DNA of 64,000 nucleotides from Cellulosimicrobium sp. ES-005. GTDB taxonomy: Bacteria > Actinomycetota > Actinomycetes > Actinomycetales > Cellulomonadaceae. Of this stretch, positions 40,690-50,123 are shown in pieces. Made by a program: the position numbers and the translations under genes. The stretch lies in contig NZ_CP159290.1 in assembly GCF_040448685.1 (NCBI RefSeq), forward strand, positions 2,046,001-2,110,000. The letters are read 5' to 3'. The notes beneath the pieces were generated by a model. It was given only the letters and a program-made list of their open reading frames with translations. It was not told the origin of the DNA and did not search any database. The first letter of the stretch is position 1, and the number at the start of each line of letters is the position of its first letter.

Positions 40690-42408
40690 TCAGACGCGAC
40701 GGAGGAGCGTGAGGTGCATGGCGTCGGTGCCGTGGACGTGCGGCCAGAGCTGGACGTCCTGGCGGTCGCCGAGCTCGATCGCGTCGCGCGCCTCGGGGCG
40801 CACGACGTCGCGCACGACGGCCGGGGCGTCGAGGACCTCGACGTCGTCGCGGCGGCGGAGCACGTCGGCGACGACGACCTGGGTCTCGGCGAGGTGCGGC
40901 GAGCACGTGACGTACCCGACCACTCCCCCGGGCCGGACGGCGTCGAGCGCGGAGTCGAGGAGCTCGCGCTGGAGCCCGGTGAGGGTCGCGAGGTCCGCCG
41001 GGGTGCGCCGCCACCGGGACTCGGGACGACGGCGCAGCGCACCGAGGCCGGTGCAGGGGGCGTCGAGGAGCACGCGGTCGTACGCACCCGGCTCGTCCTG
41101 CCCGACGGCGCGCCCGTCGCCCGTGCGCACGGCCTCCACGGCGTCCGCGGGCACGGCGGCGAGCGCGTTCTCCACGAGGCGTGCGCGGTGCGGCTGGACC
41201 TCGTTGGCGACGAGGCGTGCCCCGCGCTCGGCCGCGAGCGCCGCGAGGAGCGCGGCCTTGCCGCCGGGGCCGGCGCACAGGTCGAGCCAGCGCGCGTCGT
41301 CGCCGGTGGAGCCGGGCTGCGGTCCGGTGAGCGGTGCGGCGGCGAGCGCGAGCGCGACGAGCTGGCTGCCCTCGTCCTGGACGCCGGCGCGGCCGTCGCG
41401 CACGGCGCCGAACGCGGCGGGGTCGCCACCGTCAAGGGTGAGGGCGGTGGGCGCCCAGCGGGCGGGGGTGACGCGGTCGTCGCCGTCGGAGAGCTCGTCG
41501 GGGGCGGCGAGGCCGGGACGGGCGACGAGCGTGACGCGGGGGGCGTCGTTGTCGGCGGCGAGGAGGGCGTCGAGCTCGTCGACGGGGCGCCCGTTGCCGG
41601 CGAGGGCGTCGCGCAGAGCGCGGGCGATCCACACGGGGTGGCTCTGGGTAGCCGCGAGCGCCGCGAGGGCGTCCGGGGCGTCGTCGGCGATGGTGGTGAG
41701 CCAGTCGTCGAGGGGGGTGCGGGCGACGCGGCGCAGGACGGCGTTGACGAGCTGGGCGCTGCCGGCGCCGGTGCGCTCTCGGGCCAGGCCGACGGTCTCG
41801 GACACGGCGGCGTGCTGGGGCACGCGCATGCCGAGGAGCTGGTGCGCGCCGAGCCGCAGGACGTCGAGCACGGGCGGGTCGAGGCGGTCGAGGGGGCGGT
41901 CGAGGCACAGCGCGAGGATCGCGTCGTAGCGCCCGCGCAGGCGCAGGGTGCCGTAGGCGAGCTCGGTGGCGAACCCGGCGTCGCGGCCGCGGATGCCGCG
42001 CTCGCGCAGCAGCGGGGGCAGGACGAGGTTGGCGTAGGCGTCGGATCCGTCGACCTGGCGCAGGACGTCGTAGGCGACGGCGCGGGCAGGGTCGGTGCCC
42101 TTGCGGCGCTGGGAGGGTGCGTGCGCGCTGCGGGACGTCTCGCCCCGGGAGCGGGCGGCGCCGCGCTGGCGGCCGCGGGCGTCGCGGCGCGCGTCGGCAC
42201 GGCGGTCCTGGCCACCGGCGGACCTGTTCGAACGGGCGTTCGAGCCGTTGCGCTCGGCCTCTCCGCGCGCATTCGAACGCGCGTTCGACTCGCGGTCGTC
42301 CCGCGCGGGTCCGTTCGCCCGATCGTTCGAACGTGCGTTCGATCCCCTGGTCGACGGCGGGCGGTCCATGGCGTCGCGGTCGCGGTCCGCGGGCGTGCCG
42401 CCGCTCAT
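40690..42408 (-). CDS. rsmB: 16S rRNA (cytosine-967-C5)-methyltransferase
   Basis: Methylates C967 of 16S rRNA. The 572 residues comprise an unusual N-terminal extension of about 100 residues rich in Arg, Ser and Asn, a NusB-like RNA-binding domain (about 105-235, [18 protein letters not shown]) and the methyltransferase domain (about 325-570) with the SAM site [17 protein letters not shown] and catalytic cysteines in [18 protein letters not shown] and VTCSPHLAE. The extension contains three SNARSN repeats whose DNA forms LexA-type palindromes. ATG 42408 overlaps the fmt stop (ATGA). The start may lie further in, since the extension is not part of the family fold. Confidence 0.93.
   Translation of the reverse strand: MSGGTPADRDRDAMDRPPSTRGSNARSNDRANGPARDDRESNARSNARGEAERNGSNARSNRSAGGQDRRADARRDARGRQRGAARSRGETSRSAHAPSQRRKGTDPARAVAYDVLRQVDGSDAYANLVLPPLLRERGIRGRDAGFATELAYGTLRLRGRYDAILALCLDRPLDRLDPPVLDVLRLGAHQLLGMRVPQHAAVSETVGLARERTGAGSAQLVNAVLRRVARTPLDDWLTTIADDAPDALAALAATQSHPVWIARALRDALAGNGRPVDELDALLAADNDAPRVTLVARPGLAAPDELSDGDDRVTPARWAPTALTLDGGDPAAFGAVRDGRAGVQDEGSQLVALALAAAPLTGPQPGSTGDDARWLDLCAGPGGKAALLAALAAERGARLVANEVQPHRARLVENALAAVPADAVEAVRTGDGRAVGQDEPGAYDRVLLDAPCTGLGALRRRPESRWRRTPADLATLTGLQRELLDSALDAVRPGGVVGYVTCSPHLAETQVVVADVLRRRDDVEVLDAPAVVRDVVRPEARDAIELGDRQDVQLWPHVHGTDAMHLTLLRRV
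42227..42342. repeat. Three LexA-box-like palindromes within rsmB
   Basis: TCGAACGGGCGTTCGA (42228-42243), TCGAACGCGCGTTCGA (42273-42288) and TCGAACGTGCGTTCGA (42327-42342) each fit TCGAAC-N4-GTTCGA, the LexA/SOS box of actinobacteria. Their starts are 45 and 54 bases apart. They encode SNARSN repeats in the N-terminal extension of RsmB, 66-181 bases after its start. Confidence 0.6.
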
Positions 42409-43358
42409 CGGGCGACCTCCGCGCCGAGCACGAGCTCTTCGGGGAGGCGTGCCCCGCGCGCCCAGTCGGCGGCGGGCATCTGCTTCTTGCCGACGGGCGC
42501 GACGTCCCCGAGCCGGACGGCGTGCGTCGCGGTGCCGACGAGCACCTCCTTCTTCCCGGCGCGCACCTGCCCGGGGGCGAGGTCCGTGACGTCGGGGCGC
42601 GGCGTCACCGGGCCGAGGCCGAGGCGGGCGCGCGCGCCGTCGGGACCGGGGACCGTGGTCCAGGAGCCCGGCGCCGGGGTGCAGCCCCGCACGAGGCGGT
42701 CGACCGCGAGCGCCGGGTGGTCCCAGCGCACCTCCGCGTCGGCGGGCGTGAGCTTCGCGGCGTGGGAGACGCCGTCGGCGGGCTGGGGCTGCGGGCGCAG
42801 GGTCCCGTCCTCGAGCGCGTCGAGCGTCGCGACGAGCAGCCCCGCGCCGGACACGGCGAGGCGGCCGAGGAGGTCCCCGGCGGTGTCGCGAGGACGGATG
42901 GTCTCGGTCGTCGTGCCGAGGGTGGGGCCGGAGTCCAGGCCCTCCTCGATGAGGAACGTCGTGGCGCCGGTGACCTCGTCCCCGGCGATGATCGCGCGCT
43001 GCACGGGCGCGGCGCCGCGCCAGGCCGGCAGGACGGAGAAGTGCAGGTTGACCCACCCGTGCCGCGGCACGGCGAGCACGTCGGGGCGCAGGATCTCCCC
43101 GTACGCGACGACGGGTGCCGCGTCGACGTCGAGCTCCGCGAGGCGCGCGAGGAACTCCTCGCCGCGGGGGCGGTCGGTGATCACGGGGATCCCGGCCTCC
43201 TCCGCGCGCACGCGGACGGGGCTCGGGGTCAGGCGCCGTCCCCGGCCCGACGGCGCGTCGGCGCGCGTGAGGACGGCGACGACGTCGTGGCGGGAGTCGA
43301 GGAGGGCGTCGAGGGACGGGACCGCGGTATCCGGGGTCCCGGCGAACAGCAGGCGCAT
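42405..43358 (-). CDS. fmt: Methionyl-tRNA formyltransferase
   Basis: Formylates initiator Met-tRNA using 10-formyl-tetrahydrofolate. The 317 residues start [19 protein letters not shown]; the catalytic region is [20 protein letters not shown] (about 101-120) with Asn and His, followed by Asp in [11 protein letters not shown]. The C-terminal OB-like tRNA domain (about 205-310) is complete. The ATG is seven bases after TAGACT, a leaderless start. It is coupled to rsmB by an ATGA overlap. Confidence 0.95.
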   Translation of the reverse strand: MRLLFAGTPDTAVPSLDALLDSRHDVVAVLTRADAPSGRGRRLTPSPVRVRAEEAGIPVITDRPRGEEFLARLAELDVDAAPVVAYGEILRPDVLAVPRHGWVNLHFSVLPAWRGAAPVQRAIIAGDEVTGATTFLIEEGLDSGPTLGTTTETIRPRDTAGDLLGRLAVSGAGLLVATLDALEDGTLRPQPQPADGVSHAAKLTPADAEVRWDHPALAVDRLVRGCTPAPGSWTTVPGPDGARARLGLGPVTPRPDVTDLAPGQVRAGKKEVLVGTATHAVRLGDVAPVGKKQMPAADWARGARLPEELVLGAEVAR

Positions 43359-43365
43359 GGGCCCG

Positions 43366-43371
43366 AGTCTA
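43366..43371 (-). promoter_or_regulatory. -10 of leaderless fmt
   Basis: TAGACT on the minus strand, seven bases before the ATG at 43358. Confidence 0.6.
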
Positions 43372-43410
43372 GGTCGCGCGGCGCTCCCGACCGCGCGGTC
43401 GGGAGCCGCG

Positions 43411-43789
43411 CTACCCGAGCGCGGGAGTCTCCTCGTGCCCTGGTCCGCCCACCGTCCGCGCGCCGAGCGGCACGTCCAGGGGACGTCCACCCGGCGCGAG
43501 ATCGCCGCCTCGGGGCACACGAACCCTCCTCCGGTCGCCGGACGACCACCCGCACGGTGATCTCGACCGCGTCGTCGCTCTCGACGACGTCGACGCCCGC
43601 GTACTCCTCGCAGGCGGCGCCGTGCTCGACCACGATCGGCAGCACGTCCCCCGCGAGGTCCGCGTCCGGAGCGACGTGCCACCGTGCGGTCGCGCTCGGC
43701 GCGCCGTCGGAGCAGGCCGCGAGCGCCGCCACCACGAGCAGCGCGGACGCCATGAGGGCCGGTCGCCGAGCGGGGAGCACGGCTCTCAT
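43411..43789 (-). pseudogene. Predicted lipoprotein, apparent frameshift in C tract
   Basis: ATG 43789 opens a lipoprotein-like sequence: a signal peptide ([17 protein letters not shown], lipobox LAAC) and a short domain ([20 protein letters not shown], then [18 protein letters not shown]). At a CCCC run (43515-43512, minus strand) the frame that looks conserved changes: removing one C continues [20 protein letters not shown] and a stop at 43411. The uncorrected frame runs on as Arg-rich, unlikely sequence towards fmt. It would be a small secreted, lipid-anchored protein of unknown function. A sequencing error in the homopolymer or a true frameshift are both possible. Confidence 0.55.
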
Positions 43790-43903
43790 CCCAGCAGACG
43801 CCGCGCACCCGCGGAAGGGTCGGCGCCCGTCAGCCCAGGGACCCCGGTCGACCACCTCCGGCCCGCGCGGTGCGGGACGCGCCACGGACGCCCGCGGCGA
43901 CCG

Positions 43904-44554
43904 TCACCGCGCGACGGGCACGCCGAGGTCACGCAGGGCGGCGCGCAGGCCGGGCGTGCCGTCGAAGAGGTGCGTGCGCAGGCCGAGCCGGGCCGCGGCG
44001 TCGATGTTCGCGGGACTGTCGTCGGTGAAGAGCGTGCGCGCCGGGTCGAGGCCGAACCGGTCGACCGCGAGCGCGAAGATCGCGGGATCGGGCTTGGCGA
44101 GACCCTCGCGCCCGGAGACGAGGACGTCCTCCATGAGGGTCGTGGCCGGGGCGGCGGGCCCGGCGTGGGGGTACAGCTCGGCGGACCAGTTCGTCAGCCC
44201 GTAGAGGCGCAGCCCGAGGTCGCGCAGCTCGCGCACCAGCTCCTCGGAGCCCTCCACGGGGCCGGTGAGCGTCGCGGGGAACTCCGCGACGTAGCGGTCC
44301 AGGAGCGCCACGTGGTGCGGGTGGGACGCCGCGACGGCGGCGCGCGCGTCCGCCCACGTGGCCCCGGCGTCGCGCTCGTGGTTGAGGACCCGGAAGTCGA
44401 CGTCGGCGAAGAACGCGTCGACCACCTCCCGCTCCAGCCCGGCGTACGCGCCGTACGGGTCCCAGCCCACCAGCACGTTGCCGAAGTCGTACAGCACGGC
44501 GTCGATCGCGCGCTCGGGGGTGCCGCTGGTCGGCGCGGGGTGGTGAGTCGTCAC
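43904..44554 (-). CDS. HAD-family hydrolase
   Basis: Haloacid-dehalogenase-type phosphatase of 216 residues. Motif I is VLYDFGNVLVGWD (about 20-32, where the second Asp position is Asn), motif II LYGLTNWS (about 117), motif III Lys in GLAKPDPAIFALA (about 150) and motif IV FTDDSPANIDAA (about 176). The DFGNV form is common in HAD-like phosphatases/dehalogenases of the IA group and often gives weak activity. The substrate is unknown. GTG 44554 overlaps the stop of priA by four bases, so it is coupled to it. Confidence 0.88.
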   Translation of the reverse strand: MTTHHPAPTSGTPERAIDAVLYDFGNVLVGWDPYGAYAGLEREVVDAFFADVDFRVLNHERDAGATWADARAAVAASHPHHVALLDRYVAEFPATLTGPVEGSEELVRELRDLGLRLYGLTNWSAELYPHAGPAAPATTLMEDVLVSGREGLAKPDPAIFALAVDRFGLDPARTLFTDDSPANIDAAARLGLRTHLFDGTPGLRAALRDLGVPVAR

Positions 44555-46875
44555 AGGATCTCCTTCGGGTCGAGCTCCACCCGCACGCTACCCGGCTCCC
44601 GGCGCGCCGACCGCACCGCGAGGGACGCGGCGAGCTCACGCGCGAGCCGCCGGCCGTCGCGCACGGGCACCCGCACGACGGCGCGCACGGGTGGGGCGTC
44701 CAGCATCCCCGGCCCCGGGCCGTCGACGGCCCCGCTCCCTGGGCCGCCCGCCCCCGGCGCCCGCCCGCGCGGCGGGGGCGCGGGCACCTCCACGGGACCG
44801 AGGACGGCGTCGGGCCGCGCCAGCTCCACCCGCCCCAGCAGCGCCGCGACGGCCGGGCGGTCCCCCGTCACCGCCGCCACCCGGACGGCGGGCGGCAGGG
44901 ACAGCTCGGCCCGCTCGTCGAGCTCCCGGTCCGCGAGGAGCGCCGGGTCCCAGCGCACGAGCGCGTTGGTCGGCGCCGGGGCGGCGTCGCCGACGAGCAG
45001 CACCTGCCCGCCCGCGGTCGCCGGACGCACGAGCGCCGCCGCGGCGAGCCAGCGCGCGAGCGCGTCCTGCGCGACGTCCAGCCCGACGTGCGCGGTGCTC
45101 ACGGCGGCGTCGAGCAGGAGCGCCGCCGCGTACCCGCCCTCGGCGACCGGCTCCGCACCCGGCGTCGCGACGACGAGCGCCGGTCGGGACGACACCGCGC
45201 CCAGCACGCCGCCCGCCGCGGCCGCGCCGGACACCTGCACGGGCACGCCCGCGAACGCGCGTCCCAGCTCCTCCGCCGTGCGTTGCGACCCCACGCGCAC
45301 CGACCGCAGCCCCGTCCAGTGGCACTCCGCGCACGACCAGCCGCCCGCGAGCGCCCCGCACCACGCGCACTGCGGCGTCGCCTGCGGGCCGGACAGCGCG
45401 AGCGGGCCGTGGCACACGGTGCAGCGCGCCGGCGTGCGGCAGCGCCCGCACGCGACGACGGGCACGTACCCCGAGCGGGGCACCTGCACCAGCACCGGCC
45501 CCTGCTCGAGCGCGGAGCGAGCCGCGCGCCACGCCGCGGTCGGGATGCGGGCCGCGGCGCCCGGGCCCTCGGCGGCGAGCTCCACGGAGGTCAGGGCGCG
45601 GACCCGGGGCGCCCGTGCCCGCACGACATCGCGCGGCGCCGCCAGATCGTGCGCCCAGCCCCGGGTCACGAGCGCGTGCGCCGCGACCGTGCGGCCGTGC
45701 GACCCGAGGAGGAACGCGGCACCCTCCTGGTCGCTGCGCAGCGCGAGCACCTCGCGCGCGTGCGGGTAGGGGGCACGCGGCTCGGCGAGCGTGTCCTCGC
45801 CGTCGTTCCAGCACACCACGAGACCGAGGTCCGCCACCGGGGCGAACGCCGCCGCCCTGGTCCCCACGACGACCCGCGCCCGGCCGTGCAGCACCGCGAG
45901 GAAGCCGCGGTACCGCGGCGCCGGTCCCTCGTCCGCGGTGAGGCGCACCACCTCGCCCCCGGTCGCGGCGTCCCACGGGGGCAGCCCCGCGGCGTCCAGG
46001 GCGGCGCAGACCTGGTCCACGTCCCGCGCGTCGGGCACGACGACGAGCGCCCCCCGGCCGCCCGACCGGGCCGCGCGCACCGCCTCCGCGACGGCCGCGG
46101 CCCAGTGCGTCACGGGCAGCGGGTCCGCCGCCCGGCGCACCCGCGCGGCACCCTTCCCGCGCTCGACCGGCCCCGGCACCGAGGCAGGAGGGGCGGGCGG
46201 CGCGAGGCCCGGCAGCGCGGTCCACACCGCCCGTGGCGCGCCCCCGCCCGCGACGTGCGCGAGGAACGCCGCGCCGGCGCGGTACGGGGCCCACACGGAC
46301 CCGCCGGACGCCGCACCGGACCCTGCGGCCTCTGACGGGGCGGGGTGTGCCGCGCCGGACTCGCCCACCGGCGTCGTGCCCCCCGCGGCGCCGCTCCCGG
46401 GTGCCGCGGCGACGGCGGCCGCGAGCGCCTGCTCGGCGCGCGCGTGCCGGGGCGGGACGGCGAGGCGGAGCACGTCCGACAGAGTGCCCGCGTAGTGGTC
46501 GGCGACCGAGCGCGCGAGCCGCGCCACGGCCGGCGAGAGCACCGGCTCCGGCGAGACGACCCGGCGCAGCGGCAGCAGGCGGCCGTCGTGGTCGGAGCGC
46601 TCGGTCCGCTCCAGGACGTACCCGTCGACGTCGCGTCCGGCGAACCGCACCTTGACCCGCACGCCGGGCTGCGCGTCGTCGGACATCGTGGCGGGCACGA
46701 GGTAGTCGAACGCGCGGTCCAGGTGCGGGGGCGCCAGGTCGAGCGCCAGGCGCGCGACGGGCAGGTGCGCCGCGACCTGCTGGGACGCCGGGACGGCCGG
46801 GCGCCGTGCCGCGGGCGCCGAGACGCCCGGCAGGGTGTCCTGCACCGCCTGCGCCGTGTCCTCGGGCTCGCTCAC
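44551..46875 (-). CDS. priA: Primosomal protein N' (PriA), helicase-inactive type
   Basis: Replication-restart protein of 774 residues. The DNA-binding N-terminus (about 35-150) reads LDLAPPHLDRAFDYLVPATM. The zinc region keeps all eight cysteines: CGRCRTPARCTVC and CAWCGALAGGWSCAEC (about 468-515). The helicase core lacks the Walker A GxGKT; at its place stands SGGRGALVVVPDARDVDQVC, and no DEAH box is visible, as in other actinobacterial PriA proteins that have lost ATPase motifs. It may act only as a structural loader. GTG 46875 is chosen because TTCGAT lies six bases before it, a weak leaderless -10; an upstream extension is not conserved-looking. Confidence 0.9.
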   Translation of the reverse strand: MSEPEDTAQAVQDTLPGVSAPAARRPAVPASQQVAAHLPVARLALDLAPPHLDRAFDYLVPATMSDDAQPGVRVKVRFAGRDVDGYVLERTERSDHDGRLLPLRRVVSPEPVLSPAVARLARSVADHYAGTLSDVLRLAVPPRHARAEQALAAAVAAAPGSGAAGGTTPVGESGAAHPAPSEAAGSGAASGGSVWAPYRAGAAFLAHVAGGGAPRAVWTALPGLAPPAPPASVPGPVERGKGAARVRRAADPLPVTHWAAAVAEAVRAARSGGRGALVVVPDARDVDQVCAALDAAGLPPWDAATGGEVVRLTADEGPAPRYRGFLAVLHGRARVVVGTRAAAFAPVADLGLVVCWNDGEDTLAEPRAPYPHAREVLALRSDQEGAAFLLGSHGRTVAAHALVTRGWAHDLAAPRDVVRARAPRVRALTSVELAAEGPGAAARIPTAAWRAARSALEQGPVLVQVPRSGYVPVVACGRCRTPARCTVCHGPLALSGPQATPQCAWCGALAGGWSCAECHWTGLRSVRVGSQRTAEELGRAFAGVPVQVSGAAAAGGVLGAVSSRPALVVATPGAEPVAEGGYAAALLLDAAVSTAHVGLDVAQDALARWLAAAALVRPATAGGQVLLVGDAAPAPTNALVRWDPALLADRELDERAELSLPPAVRVAAVTGDRPAVAALLGRVELARPDAVLGPVEVPAPPPRGRAPGAGGPGSGAVDGPGPGMLDAPPVRAVVRVPVRDGRRLARELAASLAVRSARREPGSVRVELDPKEIL

Positions 46876-47011
46876 GACGTCATCGAACCACGCGCCGCCG
46901 TCACGACCGGGCGGGCGGGCGGCACCTCGCCGAGCGCGCGGACGCTCGGGCACGCCAGCAGGTCGACCGGCAGGCGAGCCGGCGCGGCCGTGCGAAGCCG
47001 GGCCGGGCTCG

Positions 47012-48208
47012 TCACACCTGGGACTGCAGGTCCGCGACGCGGTCCGTGCGCTCCCACGTGAACTGGTCCAGCTCGCGCCCGAAGTGCCCGTACGCGGCCG
47101 TCGCGGCGTAGATGGGGCGCAGCAGGTCCAGGTCGCGGATGATCGCCGCGGGCCGCAGGTCGAACACCTCGCGGATCGCGGCCGTGATGCGCTCGACCGG
47201 CACCTTCTCCGTGCCGAACGTCTCCACGTACAGGCCCACGGGGTGCGCCTTGCCGATCGCGTACGCGACCTGCACCTCGCAGCGGCGCGCGAGGCCCGCC
47301 GCGACGACGTTCTTCGCGACCCAGCGCGTCGCGTACGCGGCGGAGCGGTCCACCTTCGACGGGTCCTTGCCGGAGAAGGCGCCGCCGCCGTGGCGGGCCA
47401 TGCCGCCGTAGGTGTCCACGATGATCTTGCGGCCCGTCAGGCCGGCGTCGCCCTGCGGGCCGCCGACGACGAAGGTGCCCGTCGGGTTGACGAACAGGCG
47501 CGTCTCGCGCGTGTCGAGGTCGACGCCCGCGGCCTCGAGGACCGGCGCGACGACGTCGTCCGCGACGAGCCGGTGCAGCGCGTCCTGCCGCACGTCCGGG
47601 TCGTGCTGCGTGGACAGGACGACGGTGTCGAGCGTGACCGCACGGTCGCCGTCGTACCCGATGGTGACCTGCGTCTTGCCGTCCGGGCGCAGGCCCGGCA
47701 CCGTCCCGTCGCGGCGCACGAGCGCGAGACGCTCCGCGAGGCGGTGCGCGAGCCAGACCGGCAGCGGCATGAGGCTCGGCGTGTCGTCGCTCGCGTACCC
47801 GAACATCAGGCCCTGGTCGCCCGCGCCCTGCGCGTCGAGCGGGTCGTGGTCGCGCTGGTCGTCGCGCTCCTCGAGGCTCTTGTCGACGCCCTGCGCGATG
47901 TCGGGCGACTGCTGCCCGATCGACACGGAGATGCCGCACGAGTCCGCGTCGAAGCCGATCGCGGACGACGTGTACCCGATGCGGCGCACGACGTCGCGCA
48001 CGATCTGCGGGATCTCGACGTACGCGTCCGTGGTCACCTCGCCCGCGACGTGCACGAGGCCCGTGGTGACCATTGTCTCGACCGCCACGCGGGACGTCGG
48101 GTCCTGCGTCAGGAGCGCGTCGAGGATGGAGTCGGAGATCTGGTCGCAGACCTTGTCCGGGTGCCCCTCGGTGACGGACTCGGACGTGAACAGACGCAGA
48201 TCAGCCAT
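47012..48208 (-). CDS. metK: S-adenosylmethionine synthetase
   Basis: Makes S-adenosylmethionine from methionine and ATP. The 398 residues show [20 protein letters not shown] (start), the ATP loop [12 protein letters not shown] (about 120) and the Lys-rich loop [20 protein letters not shown] (about 265-284). The ATG is seven bases after TAGGCT, so the mRNA is leaderless and no SAM riboswitch is possible. It lies between coaBC and priA as in mycobacteria. Confidence 0.97.
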   Translation of the reverse strand: MADLRLFTSESVTEGHPDKVCDQISDSILDALLTQDPTSRVAVETMVTTGLVHVAGEVTTDAYVEIPQIVRDVVRRIGYTSSAIGFDADSCGISVSIGQQSPDIAQGVDKSLEERDDQRDHDPLDAQGAGDQGLMFGYASDDTPSLMPLPVWLAHRLAERLALVRRDGTVPGLRPDGKTQVTIGYDGDRAVTLDTVVLSTQHDPDVRQDALHRLVADDVVAPVLEAAGVDLDTRETRLFVNPTGTFVVGGPQGDAGLTGRKIIVDTYGGMARHGGGAFSGKDPSKVDRSAAYATRWVAKNVVAAGLARRCEVQVAYAIGKAHPVGLYVETFGTEKVPVERITAAIREVFDLRPAAIIRDLDLLRPIYAATAAYGHFGRELDQFTWERTDRVADLQSQV

Positions 48209-48215
48209 GCCGCAC

Positions 48216-48221
48216 AGCCTA
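48216..48221 (-). promoter_or_regulatory. -10 of leaderless metK
   Basis: TAGGCT on the minus strand, seven bases before the ATG at 48208. Confidence 0.6.
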
Positions 48222-48271
48222 CTGTCCCGAGGCGTGGGCGCGGGCATCCGGTAGGCGAGACGAGACGCGGG

Positions 48272-49561
48272 TCACTCGACCCGTGCGACCCCGTCGTCCG
48301 CCGTCGCCGCGGCCACCCGGCCCGCGACGACGTCCCACACGGCGTCCGCCACCGCGCGCTTGGTGCCCCCCGCCGTCGCGACGACGTCGCCGGACCCGTC
48401 GACGACGGTCACGTCGTTCGCGTCGACGCCGAACCCGAGGCTCTCGCCCACCGCGTTCACGACGAGCAGGTCCGCGCCCTTGCGGCGCGCCTTCGCCCGG
48501 CCGTGGTCGAGCACCGAGCCGTCCGCGTCGCCCGTCTCGGCCGCGAACCCCACGACGACCTGGCCGGCGCGCAGCCGGTCGTGCGCGAGCTCGGCGAGCA
48601 CGTCCGGGTTCTCGACGAGCGCGATCGGCTCCGGCCCGCGGCCCGGCACCTTCTTGATCTTCGCCCCGGGTGCGTGCGCCGGGCGGAAGTCCGCGACCGC
48701 AGCGGCCATCACGACGACGTCCGCCGACGCCGCCGCGGCGCGCACCGCGTCGCGCAGCTGGGCCGTCGTCTCGACCCCGACCACGTCGTCCAGGCCGGCG
48801 TCCCGCACCAGCGCGGCGACGTCCGGGGCCAGGTTCGCCGCGACGAGCGTCACGTGGGCGCCCCGCGCCCGCGCCGCCCGCGCGAGCTCGACCCCCTGGC
48901 GCCCGCTGGACCGGTTGCCGATGAAGCGGACCGGGTCGATCGGCTCGCGCGTGCCGCCCGCGGAGACCACGACCCGACGACCCGCGAGGTCGCGCACCGG
49001 CGCCGGTTCCCCGCTGGCGCCCGCCTCGTCGTCGGCGCCCCCCGCGACGGCCAGGGCGACACGCGCGATCTCGTCGGGCTCGGGCAGGCGCCCCGGGCCC
49101 GTGTCGGCACCCGTCAGACGGCCCGACGCCGGCTCGATCACGTGCACGCCGCGCTCGCGCAGCGTGGCCACGTTCGCGCGCGTGGCCGGGTGCTCCCACA
49201 TCTCGGTGTGCATCGCGGGCGCCATCACGACCGGGCAGCGCGCGGTCAGCAGCGTCGAGGTCAGCAGGTCGTCCGCCCGGCCCGACGCCGCCCGCGCGAG
49301 CAGGTCCGCGGTCGCGGGCGCCACGACCACCAGGTCGGCGCCCTGGCCCAGCGCGACGTGCGGCACGTGCTCCACGTCCTCGAACACCTGGTCCGTCGCG
49401 GGCTCGCCCGACAGCGCCTCCCACGTGGGCGCGCCCACGAACCGCAGCGCCGACGCCGTGGGCACCACGCGCACCCGATGCCCTCGCTCGCGCAGCAGCC
49501 GCAGCAGCAGCACGGCCTTGTACGCCGCGACCCCGCCGCTCACCCCGAGCACGATCCGCAT
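48272..49561 (-). CDS. coaBC: Bifunctional phosphopantothenoylcysteine decarboxylase / phosphopantothenate-cysteine ligase
   Basis: Two steps of coenzyme A synthesis in one 429-residue protein. The N-terminal flavoprotein decarboxylase (about 1-190) begins RIVLGVSGGVAAYKAVLLLR, with PATADLLARAASGRADDLLT and APAMHTEMWEHPAT (FMN and substrate clamp). The ligase domain (about 205-425) starts VVSAGGTREPIDPVRFIGN, followed by RSSGRQGVELARAA and the ADFRPAHAPGAKIKK region with the catalytic lysines. The ATG follows a GGGAGGAG site. It is preceded by rpoZ. Confidence 0.95.
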   Translation of the reverse strand: MRIVLGVSGGVAAYKAVLLLRLLRERGHRVRVVPTASALRFVGAPTWEALSGEPATDQVFEDVEHVPHVALGQGADLVVVAPATADLLARAASGRADDLLTSTLLTARCPVVMAPAMHTEMWEHPATRANVATLRERGVHVIEPASGRLTGADTGPGRLPEPDEIARVALAVAGGADDEAGASGEPAPVRDLAGRRVVVSAGGTREPIDPVRFIGNRSSGRQGVELARAARARGAHVTLVAANLAPDVAALVRDAGLDDVVGVETTAQLRDAVRAAAASADVVVMAAAVADFRPAHAPGAKIKKVPGRGPEPIALVENPDVLAELAHDRLRAGQVVVGFAAETGDADGSVLDHGRAKARRKGADLLVVNAVGESLGFGVDANDVTVVDGSGDVVATAGGTKRAVADAVWDVVAGRVAAATADDGVARVE

Positions 49562-49630
49562 GTCGCTCCTCCCGCCGGTCCCGCTCGAACTCCGCGTCCA
49601 CCCCGGGGGCGGACGGCCGTGGACGCACGA

Positions 49631-49662
49631 ACGCCGCGCCCTCGTCGTGAGGGGCGCGGCGT
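49631..49662 (-). terminator. Hairpin after rpoZ
   Basis: ACGCCGCGCCCTC and GAGGGGCGCGGCGT pair with one bulged base around a 5-base loop, directly after the rpoZ stop. It may end part of the rpoZ transcripts before coaBC. Confidence 0.6.
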
Positions 49663-49668
49663 ACGGGC

Positions 49669-49947
49669 TCAGGCCTCGTCGGCCTCGTCGGGCTCGGCCT
49701 CGATCGTCAGCAGGCCCGCGTTGATCTCGCGCATCGCGATCGACAGCGGCTTCTCCTGGTTGCGCGTCTCGAGCAGCGGCCCGACGTTCTCCAGCAGGCC
49801 CTCGCTGAGCTGCGAGTAGTACGCGTTGATCTGGCGCGCGCGCTTGGCCGAGTAGATGACGAGCGCGTACTTCGAGTCGACGTGCTCCAGCAGGTCGTCG
49901 ATCGGCGGGTCGGTGATGCCCTCGGGGGCGGCGACGGTTCCGGACAC
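49669..49947 (-). CDS. rpoZ: RNA polymerase omega subunit
   Basis: Omega subunit of 92 residues that helps assemble beta' into RNA polymerase. Conserved elements are [20 protein letters not shown] (about 11-30), [16 protein letters not shown] (about 32-47) and [19 protein letters not shown] near the end. The GTG at 49947 has GGAGCG upstream; the frame extends further without family sequence. It stands between gmk and coaBC, the conserved order. Confidence 0.95.
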   Translation of the reverse strand: MSGTVAAPEGITDPPIDDLLEHVDSKYALVIYSAKRARQINAYYSQLSEGLLENVGPLLETRNQEKPLSIAMREINAGLLTIEAEPDEADEA

Positions 49948-49971
49948 AGTTCGCTCCGTGGGTTCAAGGGT

Positions 49972-49990
49972 CTGCAGCCGACGGCTGCAG
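49972..49990 (-). other. Hairpin in rpoZ leader
   Basis: CTGCAGCC and GGCTGCAG pair around a 3-base loop, 25 bases before the rpoZ start and after gmk. It could be a gmk terminator or a leader structure for rpoZ. Confidence 0.4.
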
Positions 49991-50123
49991 CTGGTCGATG
50001 GCGGCGGCGCGCCGACCGCTCCGTCCGGGGCCGGGCGGCGCGGCCCCGGGCAGTCGCCGGGTCCGCGGACCGGGCCTGCGGCCCACCGGGGAGCGGGCCC
50101 GCGCGCGGGCACCGCAGGACAGT

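Noticed and set aside
48150-48260. SAM riboswitch before metK
   Set aside because: The -10 lies seven bases from the start codon, so no leader is available for a riboswitch.
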